Assembly: GCA_030248295.1 (NCBI GenBank)
Contig: JASANH010000606.1
Span: 1,302,001-1,366,000 of the forward strand
DNA: 64,000 nt
Source of the DNA: Mesodorylaimus sp. YZB2_4
Taxonomy: Eukaryota > Nematoda > Enoplea > Dorylaimida > Dorylaimidae
Direction: 5' to 3'
Below the pieces are notes generated by a model, which saw nothing but the letters and a program-made list of their open reading frames with translations, was not told the DNA's origin and did not search any database. Shown one piece after another: positions 25,169 through 36,031 of this stretch. Numbering within the stretch: the stretch's first letter is position 1; each line of letters opens with the position of its first letter. A program made the position numbers and the translations under genes.

Positions 25169-25574
25169 GCGGCGGGGATAGGTTTTACAAGCAAACTGGA
25201 GAGATGGCTGAAACATCAAAACGGCTGGTCTGACGCCTTTCTCCGGGAAGGAGAGTATCGACTCGCAAGCTTATGCAGCATAAGGTAGGCACAGCAAAAT
25301 GGCCTCCCTCAAAACAAGTGATAGCTAATCGTAAGACTTGAGCAAAGTGAACGTGAATCCACGAGACTCAACAGAATGAAGCAAGCAGAGGAAAAAGTGC
25401 AGAAAAGTGGACCCCCGCCCAGGCGGGAGCGCTGGACAAAAAGACAGTCCTCTAATCGTAAGTCATAACATCATCCCGCCCCGGGATGTACTGTACTTTG
25501 CAGGTACGCTGCGTCTGGAGAATAAAGCTCGACGACGATATAAGGCGCGCCACGGTGCCGCGAACGCACCTTAA
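25169..25574 (+). CDS. unidentified small three-exon gene segment, highly charged
   Basis: Exons 25169-25284, 25336-25457 and 25504-25574 (TAA) join in consistent phase, ending NKARRRYKARHGAANAP. The translated segment begins after a good acceptor, so the 5' end is missing. It contains KLERWLKHQNGWSDAFLREG, then a Glu/Arg/Lys-rich helical stretch (SERESTRLNRMKQAEEKVQK), then basic residues. No domain was recognised. Three correctly phased GT-AG introns make it likely to be real coding sequence. It may be a 3' part of the upstream smoothelin-like gene or a separate gene. Confidence 0.45.
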
Positions 25575-25719
25575 TGTTGGCCTTAGCAGCAAGGGGTTCC
25601 AAGCTGGCTGCCGGCTTGCAGTAGAGTGGGTTATGACCATTAATCTCGCATCATTAACGCAAGCACAGCGTAGTCTAAACTCCAGTCAGCAGCTACACTA
25701 CGATCAGATACGATGCAAG

Positions 25720-26751
25720 TCATGGCCTTTTCTTCTTGCTGCGAGTACTCTTCTTCTTTCCGTCGTCGACGATGGAGGCTTCTTTGCTTGTTGCACCAAC
25801 GGTTGCAGACGCGTTGGAGATCGATCGGATCGAGGCACTGGTCTTTCCTTGGTACAGCGAGCCGGCGGCCATCTGAGTCGCACCGAACGCATCGTCCAGG
25901 CCGACCAGACTGCGGTACGCGGGATCGTCGGAAGAAACGTGATCGATAGAGGGCCTAGGCTGCGCAAATGCTGAAACCAAAACGCGCTCTGCACGGTCTA
26001 AAGGGCAAGAAAAATGGATTCAGACTTACGACCACCGCCCGCCCTTTTTGCTCCTGCTTTCGGTGCGATCATGGATGGTAACATCCTGAAGAGCTGCTAA
26101 ATCGGTATCATAATTCACATATACTGCAGGAGAACACTTACTTTGGTGATTTCCCAGATTTGAGCATGAAGTCATCTTCAGGCGTAGCTGCTGGCACTGG
26201 CTCACTCGTTGGTGGCGGGGGCCGAAACGATTTCATGGGGGCTGGAGCCGTTTCAGCAGGTGCTTTCGGAGGCGGAGCTGCCGTTGCTAACTTCAGCGAT
26301 TTCTTGGCATCGACCGATGCGGGCGGCGATGGGACCTTTCCAAGTTGCAGCGACTTTTTCATTTCGGCAGACAGTTTTGGTTCAATGCTGGATTTCTTTG
26401 AGGGAAGTTGCACTGACGGTGCTTTCGATTCCTTCGCTTTGCCAGATATGTTCAGCGACTTCATCGACTTTTGCGATGAACCCTTCGGTTCAGCTAAGGC
26501 CAGTTCGACTGGTGCTGGGGCAGCTTCCTACAGTATAAGAGCATCTGCACGGATATTTTTACAGGAGGTAGAACCCCGTCACTCACTTTTTCTTTCTCTT
26601 TCTTCCCTTTATCGTCGTCCTTCTTACCGCAACACGCGCATGCTACGATTAGAAGAGATAAAATCGTGCCGCCAGCCAACGTGCCACACACTGACCACGC
26701 CTGATTCGACGTCCATGCTCCTTGATTCTCATTCACGATCAATGGAGCCAT
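25720..26751 (-). CDS. unidentified single-pass membrane protein, Lys/Pro-rich cytoplasmic tail
   Basis: Four exons join in phase: 26751-26587, 26527-26142, 26085-26030 and 25997-25720, giving about 294 residues. After a short N-terminus with a possible extracellular segment (NENQGAWTSNQAW) there is one membrane helix (VCGTLAGGTILSLLIVACAC). A basic-acidic stop-transfer run (GKKDDDKGKKEKEK) follows. The rest is a long disordered tail rich in Lys, Ser, Pro and Ala, ending in a basic cluster KKKSTRSKKKRP. No family was recognised. The ATG at 26751 is the first in the open frame; an upstream exon is possible. The phases strongly support the model even though the function is unknown. Confidence 0.6.
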
Positions 26752-27269
26752 CAAACCCAAAACATGAAACACCACCGTTCTTATCGTCGTTGAAACAAGA
26801 GAGTGTCAAGGCGACTCCTTGTTGTTTCGATAATGTAAAGAAGTCATGTGACCTGGCCATGGTTGCCTGCACCTAGATAACTATCGCTCTGAGAGAGAAT
26901 TTACAGAGACAAGTCGATCAATGGTGGCTGGCAATCGGATTGACCCAACCCAGTCGTAACCCAGTAACCCAGACCTCGCTTGTTTGTCAACAACATCTTA
27001 CGCTATCATTCAATGCTTTGGTTTGACTAACGATCAGTTCATGTTCTAGTAGCGGATTTCCTCGTAACTGGCAATATGCTAGCTAGTATACTCATTGGCA
27101 TCCATAACTGCTGTGAAGCTTTTCTCTGATTTGGACAGCTGTTAGATTTTTGAACGAGCATAACTCTCCGAATTCACAAACGAGCGTAGAAAATTGCACA
27201 TTCAGCACGGGTTAGTAGTTAGCAGGGCTAGAAATCACAGTCTTTCTTGTCATTTTCACGGATTCAGTT
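26752..27269. other. intergenic
   Basis: The 5' flank of the membrane-protein gene and the 3' flank of the Argonaute gene. Nothing else recognised. Confidence 0.4.
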
Positions 27270-30200
27270 TCACACGAAGTACATGGCCAGTTTCAGCGAT
27301 TCGGCCACCGTGGCTCCAGCGATCAGTTCGTCTTCGGGCACGGCGCTTTGGTTGCTTCCGTTTCCACCGCTGTTGTTCGACATGGTCTCGTTGCCGAAGT
27401 CTCCCCTGCAAAGCAAGTCCTCGTAAAGGATGCGATGCCCCAGCCAGGCCCAGCCCTTCTTACACTTTGTCCAGTAAGTGGTAGCGGGCGCGAGTGCAGG
27501 CCAGATCGGCGTAGTAGACGGGAGCCGGGATGCTGACCGAGCGAGCGCACCGGGCGTACATGTGGCACATGGCGTACGTGATCGATTGCAATTGGTCCGA
27601 CGAGAACTTCGAGTCGTCGCACAACACGTGGTAGCGAGTCGGACGGCTGGTGCCCTGAAATCAGGCACTCGAGGAGCACGGGGTGACCAATGCACATTGA
27701 TTACGTACCTGGATTCCAGCGTGGCTGCACAGGTAGAAGTCAAAGCACTCGGGGCTGCTGATGACGTTGTCAACGGTGGTGCCGGGAGGGATGTTGCGAC
27801 TGCGGCCGGTAGCGTCGCCCTCGTTGGCGCAGAACAGACGAGTGTGGTGGCGTTTCTGGGTCACGATGAACGTGATCGGCGGCTTGTAGTCGGAACTCAG
27901 CGTCAGACAAGCTTCGCGCAGACCACGCAGTTCTTCGCGGATGACCTGGAACCAAAGGAAAGTTGCCATCTGTCGCCGATGAAGCTGTGGAATCTGCTCA
28001 CCTCCTTGAACTGCCCCTCGGCCACTCCGTCGCGGTAGACGATGATGCGAGCCGGTTTGGTCTTGGTCGTGTTGTAGAAGGAGACCAGTCGCTCGCGCAT
28101 GACGTCGACCAGGTAGACCAGGGCCTCGCGACGGTGCTTCTGCACTTTGATGGTGGCGGCGAAACGCATAGGAGTCAGGTCCACGTTGCTGACCACCTGG
28201 AACAGAAAAGGAGGTTGGAAAAGGATGACCGAAACAGCGCACATCTTACAGCGGCAATGGACGGCGACCTCTTGTCCATTGGAGCCGGATGCGTCACGTC
28301 GACCCCCATGAACATCGTCGGCTGATCGACAACCACATTGCGGATCCTAAAAAACAAGGATCTATCGATAGAATGCAGGGGATCCCAAAGAGGCAAGGCC
28401 ACTTACGCATCGTCCACGAGCACCTTCGAGTTGATGCCGCCCATCTTCATGTTCAGCTTCAGGGCGAGGTTCTGCGCAGTCTGCATCTTCCCCTTCTGCG
28501 CCACGTCCAGCACGCTCTTCATCAGCACGACCTGAGTGATCACGCCCAACTGCACTTCGCCCACACGCTTGACCTCCGCTGCAGAAGAAAGAGTCAGTCT
28601 AATAGGAGCAAGACCGGAGGAGACTTACAGTAGAACTGGGTGCTCTTCTGCGGCAGGATTGCCATGATCAGCTCGCACTCCTTGCCAGCAGCCTCCGCCT
28701 CTCGTTTCATTTTCGCGAACGCCGGCTCCACGTCGGCCACCATTTGCACGGCCTCAACGCGATCGGGCCATTCGGGGATGCGCATTCCGAGCTCGTTGCA
28801 GCACCTGGACAGCTTGCTGATGAACTGCCTGAAACGGGACGAGGATGCACGAAGATCGGGCACCTCGAATGCAAGCCGACTTACAGCACGATGGGATCGT
28901 CCTTGCGACGTCCAACAACAAGCAGACCGAAACCATTCACGGTGGCCGGAACGAAGAACTTCTGGCCGTCGAAGCGCCACACGCCTTCTCGGGGCATCAC
29001 GACCGATTCCTAGAACGGAAAGTCAGGACGAGAGATCATATGGCCAAAAGGCAACTTACGCCAGCTCGGTTTCCCCCGCCGTACTGCAGCTTGGGTGGAG
29101 GCAAGATGCGGCCATCGAAGTCGACCAGTCGCATGTCCACCTGGATTCCGAAGGCGTTTAGCCATGGGTCCTTGTCGAACTTGGCGTCGCGGGCCAGGCT
29201 CTGGATCTTGCGCATCCGCATCGGGGCATCAGAGGCCGCTTGCTGAAACGTGTAGATTTTAGTTTGCTTTCTAGGGAAAGCGGAAGCTAGACTCACCTTG
29301 ATCATGGTCGAGGTCTGCCGCTCGGTCAGTTTCTTCGTCACCTTCTGATTCTCCGCCAAGCAGCAGTGCTAAAAAAGAAAAACGTGACTCAGAGCAGAAC
29401 CAAATCGGAAAAAGCTTACCTCGATGGGGATGTAGGCGGTGCGGCGTTTCGATCCGACGTGCAGCACGGGAAACTTGGGGAACTGCAGCGGTCCGTAGCG
29501 TTCGGCGAAGTACTCGGCCACCGACTTGCGCTCGCCCGTCGATTCGTCCACTTCGAAGTATAGGGAAACGGCCGAGCCAGGCACGCTGTTGACGCGGAAC
29601 TCGCGGACGGAACCCGGACGATGAGTGACACGAATGCGCAGGCCTGAAACAGGTAGCTTTAGCTTTAACCGATTGGCCGTGTAGGCGCTCACCTTTGATC
29701 TCCTTCTCGAACACTTTGCGTTCGATGTCGCTCAGCTCGACGCCCGCGTGCAGCTGCTTGCGATTGTAGCCTCCGCCCGAGACGGCGTTCAGGATGTCGA
29801 TCAGGTAGTCGACCACGTTGACCGGCTTCACGAAGGCGCTGTGAGACACTGAAACGAGAAAATGAGAGTGGTACTCGTAAGAAAGAGCCAGTGACTTACC
29901 GTCCATGTTGACCATGGGCTTGTAGCCCTGAACGACGTGGGCCGAGGTGAACAGACCGTGCCAGATTTCGCGTCCGCCGCCCAGATCGACACCGAGTTCA
30001 TCCGGAATCTTGTACACGCTGTGACCGAACGGGTACCATTCTTTGGCTTGACTGAAAAAGAAAGAACAGATCAAAAGTGACTCATGCCCAACAAAGAGCC
30101 CACTTACTCGTACAAGATGGAGTTGGAGCGACCTTGGCGCAAGATGACGTCGATGGCTTGGATGGGGATCATGGAGCGATCCGTCAGGGCGGCCGTGTGC

Positions 30201-31249
30201 ACCGTGCGCAGATCGAGCACCACTGGACCGACGTTTTGGAACAGGACGGCCACTTGACTCGGCTTGTCTTCACGGTTCAGCTGGATCTCGAACTCGAACT
30301 TGTACTGCAAGAAGATCAGTTGGCCGAAGAAATACTGCAGAGAGCAGGGAGAACTGGCTTACCGTGGTGTTGTCGTTCGGGAACTTGAGGTGGTTCAGCG
30401 AGAAACACTGGCGCATGCCATCGAAGGCCACGGCGAACGGGCTCGGGAAGATGGCTGGATTGTCGGCCACCACACGCCAGAAGCACACGCGGTTCTCGTC
30501 GCTGAAACGAGACGCACCCTTACATCACGTACAGATCGAGGTCATGGGCACTTACCGAGTCAACTTCAGGCGAGGGTGCGTGATTTCGATGTGGTATTGC
30601 GTCAGCGTGATCGATTTTCCGCCGGAGATCTTGACTTCGAAGTGATTGGCCAGCAGATGAATGCGGCGACCGACCATGCCGAAACTCGGGCGCTTGGCGA
30701 GTTCGGCCTGGAAGCGGAGTTTTTGTCGAGATCAGAGCCCAGCCCTTCGTAGAAAAATGAACTCGACTCACCAGTTCCATCTTCTTCAACTCTTTCTCGA
30801 TGTTCCGGTCGGGACTGATGCCGGAGGGCGATGAGCTGCTAACGCGACGCTCGCCATTCATTGACTTTCCGAACGAAGCATCGCCACCACCGCCGGGTTT
30901 CGGGTCACCTTTTTGAGCACCGATGACGCGACTTCCACGACCGCGACCAGGAAGACCAGCAGCCTTGCTCTTCACGCCATTCACGATCACTGAAACGAAA
31001 AAGGGAATGCGCCACAGTAGTCACTTACAGTACGTCTGTGAGCTCACAGACGTACTGTAAGTGACAATTGTAGTTACCTCGATTGGAGTTCAGCGACGAG
31101 TCGCGCTCATTCTTTTCTTCGCTTTGGCCATGAGCCTCGTGCTTCTCGATCCGATTGCCGCGACCGGCGCCTCGGCGCATGGCTGAAAAAGAAACATCAC
31201 TAGGGCGGAACAGGAGATAAACGAGCTTACTTTGCACGATGTCAGACAT
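27270..31249 (-). CDS. alg-1: Argonaute (AGO1/ALG-1-like, slicer residues intact)
   Basis: Nineteen exons join in phase: 31249-31231, 31182-31078, 30989-30772, 30707-30556, 30501-30363, 30304-30108, 30051-29900, 29848-29693, 29643-29420, 29368-29297, 29242-29060, 29009-28885, 28828-28629, 28578-28407, 28346-28250, 28196-28002, 27945-27709, 27654-27464 and 27405-27270. The product is about 989 residues. The domain order is a Gly/Arg-rich N-tail, N domain ([20 protein letters not shown]), PAZ ([14 protein letters not shown]), L2, MID and PIWI. The PIWI catalytic tetrad is present: Asp in GVDVTHP, Glu in HRREAL, Asp in [11 protein letters not shown] and His in [10 protein letters not shown]. The protein ends in MYFV, close to the family MYFA. 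This indicates a miRNA-class Argonaute able to slice (family knowledge). Codons are markedly GC-rich compared with neighbouring genes. Intron 2 carries a perfect palindrome (31020-31065). Confidence 0.96.
31020..31065. repeat. 46-bp perfect palindrome in Argonaute intron 2
   Basis: The sequence equals its own reverse complement over 46 bp with no spacer and is centred on GAGCTC. Each arm contains TTACAG next to TACGTCTGTG, so it carries acceptor-like and donor-like words in both orientations. It could extrude a cruciform or fold the pre-mRNA intron. Confidence 0.9.
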
Positions 31250-31627
31250 TGGGATTACTTGCTCGATGTAAGTACAAAAAACCGAGATTTTACAGAATAC
31301 AACGCAGACGACCGCTCGCAATGAATGCAAAAGTGAAAATGGGATCTAGAAGGCAAAAGATTCTAGTTGGGGTATTCAACCAATCACAAGACGCCACGAT
31401 GGCCAGCGGGCAGAAAGATATTGTAAAGTAGATAGGTAGGAGGTGGTAGGTGAAGCACCATCTTATTCACAGCACTTCACATTAGGGACATTTCCGCGCT
31501 TTGGAAAAGATGACTTGATATTTCTCATATTAATCTATTCCTAATTGCGAGCTAATGCAGGAGGAAACCAGTGGGTAGATATATAAGTGCGTATGTAGAT
31601 GAAAAGGAAATCTTTAACACTGTCTTA

Positions 31628-33953
31628 GATAGATAGATATTTTATCATGGTCCCAAGCATCACAGGTGAGCACTAGCGGGCATGAACATATCAAAACATG
31701 CGTGATAAAACACAATGGAGTAGCTATTAAACAAATGTCATCGAGAAAATCTCTTTCTTAAAACACGAAAAACTAGCAGAAACGAGATCGTCAGATAAAT
31801 TGTTCCACAGCACAACAGTCGATGCCAGAAAAGACTGATCATGCGATTTTTTGTGACGTTGAGGTAAGCGTAAGTGGTGGGCTTCTACGTTCCGGCTACT
31901 TTCGCGAAGATCTGTTTTGTGAGTAAAATTGACGTTCCTAAAGTCGTGAAACCCATGATAAAACTTGTAGAGCTGAGCCAACTTGAGCTGCTTCCGGCGG
32001 TCAAAAAGCGAAGCCCAATTACAACGTTGTAAAATATCCGACGATTTGATCGACCAATCATTGAGGTAGAGACAAGCAGCGTGTAATTGCGAGCGTTCCA
32101 AATGATCAATATCTTTCTTTAGTAATGGATCATAGGCGCAAGATCCATAATCGATAACGGACCTTATACACGTTTTATAAACAGTGCCCATAACCTGGCG
32201 GTCGATGTTTCGACCTAATTTTCGACGCAACGCCCCAAGCATCATGCGGGCTTTTCTTGAAATATCAGTAACATGCTCAGTGAACTATTTGGCGAAAATT
32301 TTATTCCGAGATAAGCAAAGCAGTCGGAATAAGCCAAAGATTGACCATGAAGACAGATCTTCGGGGGGTCAATGTTATAATAGACCCATAACGAAAAATC
32401 ATAGCTTTGGATTTTTGAATATTCAGTTCGAGACCGATTGCTCTAAGCCATGAATCGATAAAATCGAGAATCGGCTGAAAACAACAATCAATATCGGCAA
32501 CGTTTCTGATTGGTAGCAATACGAGCAAATCGTCCGCATATCCGATTAATTTCACATTGAGAAATACTGATGGAGACTTCGAAATTTGGAAATCCGATTC
32601 CTGATAGTCTGGAAATCGTTGCAATAATGAATCGATATGACTGATAAAAAGAACTGGTCCTAAGATTGAACCCTGAGGCCCACCTGATGTGACAGGCATG
32701 AGTCGAATGAGCCTCATTGACCACCACAAACTGGGACCTGTTTGATAAATATGAACTCAACTATCGTAATAATTTCGCTGGGACGTTGTGGTTAAACTCT
32801 AAATTCCGCAATAACAAAGCATGCGGGACGCGGTCGAACGCCTTCTTGACGTCCAGAAAGATGCCGGTGACTTTTACAAATTTCGGGTCATCTAGGCGGT
32901 CGTGAATGTATTGCGAGGCTGTGATTAACGCCGAGTTCGTTCCTCGTCGTTTAGAAAACCCATACTGATGCGAAGATATATTGAGACGAGGACGTAACAG
33001 TCGTTCGACGTGGCGCTCGAGTAACTTCGAAATAACGGGCAGCAGTGAGACAGGGCGATAAGCGTCGGGAGAAGATTTATCGCCACCCGCTTCCGGGATT
33101 GGTATAATCTTGGCAATTTTCCATGACGTGGGGAACTCGCCCGAATCCATAATCTTATTAAAAAGAATCGATAAGGGCGTTGAAATCGACGTCGAAATTT
33201 GTTTCAGTATTGCCGCAGTCATACCATCGCCACCCGGGGCGCTATAATTCTTTAATCGATCAATTTCGTGCTCGATAAATGCCGACGAAACCGAATACTC
33301 AGTAAAATCGTCTGGGTCGTCAGGCGGCGGGCAGTATTTTCCGTAATTAGACGAATTGAAATTTGCTGCAAAGCGTTTATTCAGCTCCTCCGCTTTTTCA
33401 AACGGCCCAATCAAATCAACATTAAAATCTTTTTGCAGTGTCGGTATTGCCCGATCCTGTGGGGTGAGGCGACAATAATTAGCCCAGAACTCACCAGAAG
33501 TGTGACAGTTAGCGAACGAATCAGCTATATAATTCGACTTTGCTTTCAAAACTTTCTTCCGACACGACTTCGCAAGACTGATAAAACGAAATCGATCTTG
33601 ATCAGATCCAGAGGCCTTCCAATTTTTATACGCTTCGTTCTTAGCATTAATAAGCGATAACAAGTCTCGAGTCATCCATAATTTCCGTTTATCCATACGA
33701 ACAGATTTCTTCGGCCATGAACATTGATGATGACCATAATTGACGAAGTAAACGATGAACACGCCTCATCGATTGAGCTAGCCGAAATAATCAAATGGCT
33801 TAAATCGCAATCAGATATCAACCGATTAATAAGAGCCCAATCTGCCTTAACTGCCCAACCCAATCTGCCCAAACCAATCTGTCTTACACCTCTAACACCT
33901 AAAAAATTCAGCTGCATTGGAAATGGTGCAAGCACGATTCGTGATATGCGCAC
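31628..33953 (-). mobile_element. decayed non-LTR retrotransposon (LINE), RT region to 3' end
   Basis: Reading on the - strand from about 33953 to 31727 gives, in order, the linker after the endonuclease (WALINRLISDCD), the RT fingers and palm blocks (SAPGGDGMTA, YRPVSLLPVISKLLERH, FLDVKKAFDRVPH), GGPQGSILGPVLF, the catalytic YADD, and a C-terminal region with YDPLLKKDIDHLERSQ and RLYLNDWSI. Together these are diagnostic of Jockey/CR1-like LINE reverse transcriptases. The frame is broken near 33720, near 32740 and near 32280, so no intact protein exists. The endonuclease and ORF1 are missing (5' truncation). The 3' end is followed by a short ATCT/TAGA tandem tail at 31620-31640, typical of LINE tails. 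A second fragment of the same family lies at 2603-3085. Confidence 0.9.
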
Positions 33954-34587
33954 CCTTGCTTGCTATCCTCCAGGGAAGTAGCTATTTTCGGTCCACCAGA
34001 CACTGACACCTGGAATGACCAAGGCGGTGGTGCTAATGAAGGCATGGGAATGGTCACAGCAGCAAGGAAACTACAGATAACTAGAGGGCACGATAAACAT
34101 TAAGTCAAGCAAACGGGCGGCGGAGGAAACGTTGCACCAACGAGCAGAATATTGAGAAGGAGTTTATTGACCCTGGAATGTTCAGTATGAATTTCAGAAC
34201 AGGCTGAAGATACTATGCTACCATTTTCTATAGCGAATTCGGTGGAGCTGATCAGGAAAGACACGGTAGCACCCTAAAAAAGACATAAAATGCAAAACTT
34301 TCCGTATGGCTTTGGACTCACATTGTAGTATGCGTGGGAATCATCAAATCAAGCACTCATTTGCTAATTAAAAAATTTTAGCAGAGCTACGCGAAACAAG
34401 ACTAAGATACATATTTTTTACATCACAAACAGGACTGCCTATCGCTCGTATGATCAGTCTTTTCTTTATGCACATAGCTATAGTTACACTGCATCAAACC
34501 TACTTCCGTTTTCTTATATCAAACTCCGTCACATGTTCCGAATTTCTTGACATTGTGAGGCTGTGATCGATTTCTGCCTCTGATCTG
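33954..34587. other. intergenic
   Basis: No exon recognised. The part near 33954 may be further decayed LINE. Confidence 0.35.
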
Positions 34588-34869
34588 TTATGCAGCGTGT
34601 TTCCTTCTCCCGCCTTCCCGGGCTTTTCTTTCTACAACAACAGAGTTATTCTCCATTAGTCGTCTAATCGTGAGCTCTCCGCAGCTTACCTTCTTTTTAC
34701 GTCTTTTTTTCGCCTCCATGGCTTCTGACGCATTGTCCGCTTTTCCTGTCGTTTCCTCGTTGACATAGCATCGTGATCCCCAACAGTATATGATTACCAA
34801 ACAAGCTACTATGGCAACTACGGGGATGAAAGCGTGTATGCTTTCGAGAAGTTCATAAACCACATCCAT
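34588..34869 (-). CDS. small single-pass membrane protein
   Basis: The ORF starts with the ATG at 34869 and has one membrane helix near residues 14-31 (FIPVVAIVACLVIIYCW). A polar segment and a strongly basic run (KKRRKKK) follow, the usual inside-positive pattern. Uninterrupted it encodes 93 residues. An alternative is splicing at GTAAGC directly after KKRRKKK with an acceptor about 60 nt downstream (TTGTTGTAG), which continues into a different tail reading KEKPGKAGEGN. Family not recognised. Confidence 0.45.
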   Translation of the reverse strand: MDVVYELLESIHAFIPVVAIVACLVIIYCWGSRCYVNEETTGKADNASEAMEAKKRRKKKVSCGELTIRRLMENNSVVVERKAREGGRRKHAA

Positions 34870-35377
34870 CCTCGACCCTGACCATTTAAGCTGCAGGACT
34901 TATTTTGATCCGCATGGCATTACGAAACACGAGAGAAGTGTCCAGTCTTCATGTCCATGCAGCCGAAAATATTTTTAGCTGCGCTTAGCACGAACTACTC
35001 GTAATCCTTCGCGCCCAGCTTAGATCAAAACCCAGAAAAGGAAAACGCTGCGAGTCCGTTTAGCCAAAGCTTCTCCCGCTGTTACGTCTTCATGGGCGGG
35101 GTAAGGTCTACTAGGCGCCTCTACAGATCAATATGCGGCCAGCAGCATTGACTGAACGATTTTTCAATGAACTAGGTTCGCTATGTGGCACGTGATGAGC
35201 CTGAGGCGTGATGGCTCACAGCGGTTTACAGAAAGTGCAAAACATGTGTACATGTAATGACGCATTTTTTTGAAAAGTAACCTGGACATGATAGCGCTAG
35301 GAATGACAGCGTTTACAGGAAACCATCTGATGCATGCATTGCTCACAACCAGCAAGACCCGTAGTACTAATCTAACT
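34870..35377. other. intergenic
   Basis: Nothing supported between the two membrane-protein genes. Confidence 0.4.
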
Positions 35378-36031
35378 TCAGACACTATACGGCGGCGGGG
35401 CATCTGACATGACTGCACTGGCACTCCGCCTTCTAGCTTTCGCTCTCATACATTTAAAAGCCGATAAGACAACGACAAAAAACCAAATTTGTAAAACGGC
35501 ATAAATGATCGAAATGACCAAAGATGTTATCAAATAGCCTTTCGCTTTCCAAAATGCAGTTTTGGCCTCACCAACTGGAGTTAGTCCGCCATCTGGGAAT
35601 GGGACGGCTCCATGCAAGGTGGCCTGACCTGTGGCTAATGTGATCAACGCAATGATCAGAATGCATGCCATCAATAAAGCAAGGAAAAAAAATGAGACGT
35701 CTTTTATCAAGTGGAAAATCAGAAGCCACGCTTTTTCCCAACGTAGGCCTAGAAACAATGGTCCGACAACCCCGATCAGATTGATGATAATGAGAGAATA
35801 GACAACCACCAGGACCTTCCGACCATAATAGCCGTCCTCCTCAGTCCGAGCATTCATGATAACGGCCGAGATTATAAAATAAATTATGCCTATCGTTTCT
35901 AATATGCCTACTAGGCCAGCAGCGTAGGTTGAACGCAGACAACCACAGCAGCTTCTGTACTCGAGATCTTCTTCATCTTCGGCCTCAATCGTCCACGTGA
36001 TCCTTTTCCTCAGGTCTTCTATGGACGGCAT
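35378..36031 (-). CDS. four-transmembrane protein with C-terminal PPPY motif (LAPTM-like)
   Basis: Single exon, ATG at 36031, 217 residues. After an acidic N-terminus (EAEDEEDLEYRSCCGC) there are four hydrophobic helices: near AAGLVGILETIGIIYFIISA, VVVYSLIIINLIGVVG, DVSFFFLALLMACILIIALI and a last one before SAFKCMRAKARRR. The tail ends APPPYSV; PPxY motifs recruit Nedd4-family WW-domain ubiquitin ligases. Topology, the CC pair before helix 1 and the terminal PPxY recall lysosomal LAPTM4/5 proteins (inference). The family assignment is tentative, but the long intact ORF and topology make the gene convincing. Confidence 0.7.
   Translation of the reverse strand: MPSIEDLRKRITWTIEAEDEEDLEYRSCCGCLRSTYAAGLVGILETIGIIYFIISAVIMNARTEEDGYYGRKVLVVVYSLIIINLIGVVGPLFLGLRWEKAWLLIFHLIKDVSFFFLALLMACILIIALITLATGQATLHGAVPFPDGGLTPVGEAKTAFWKAKGYLITSLVISIIYAVLQIWFFVVVLSAFKCMRAKARRRSASAVMSDAPPPYSV

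Noticed and set aside
28640-29246. + strand ORFs of 130-190 codons across the Argonaute gene
   Set aside because: They are complements of well-supported Argonaute exons; the GC-rich third positions reduce stops on the opposite strand.
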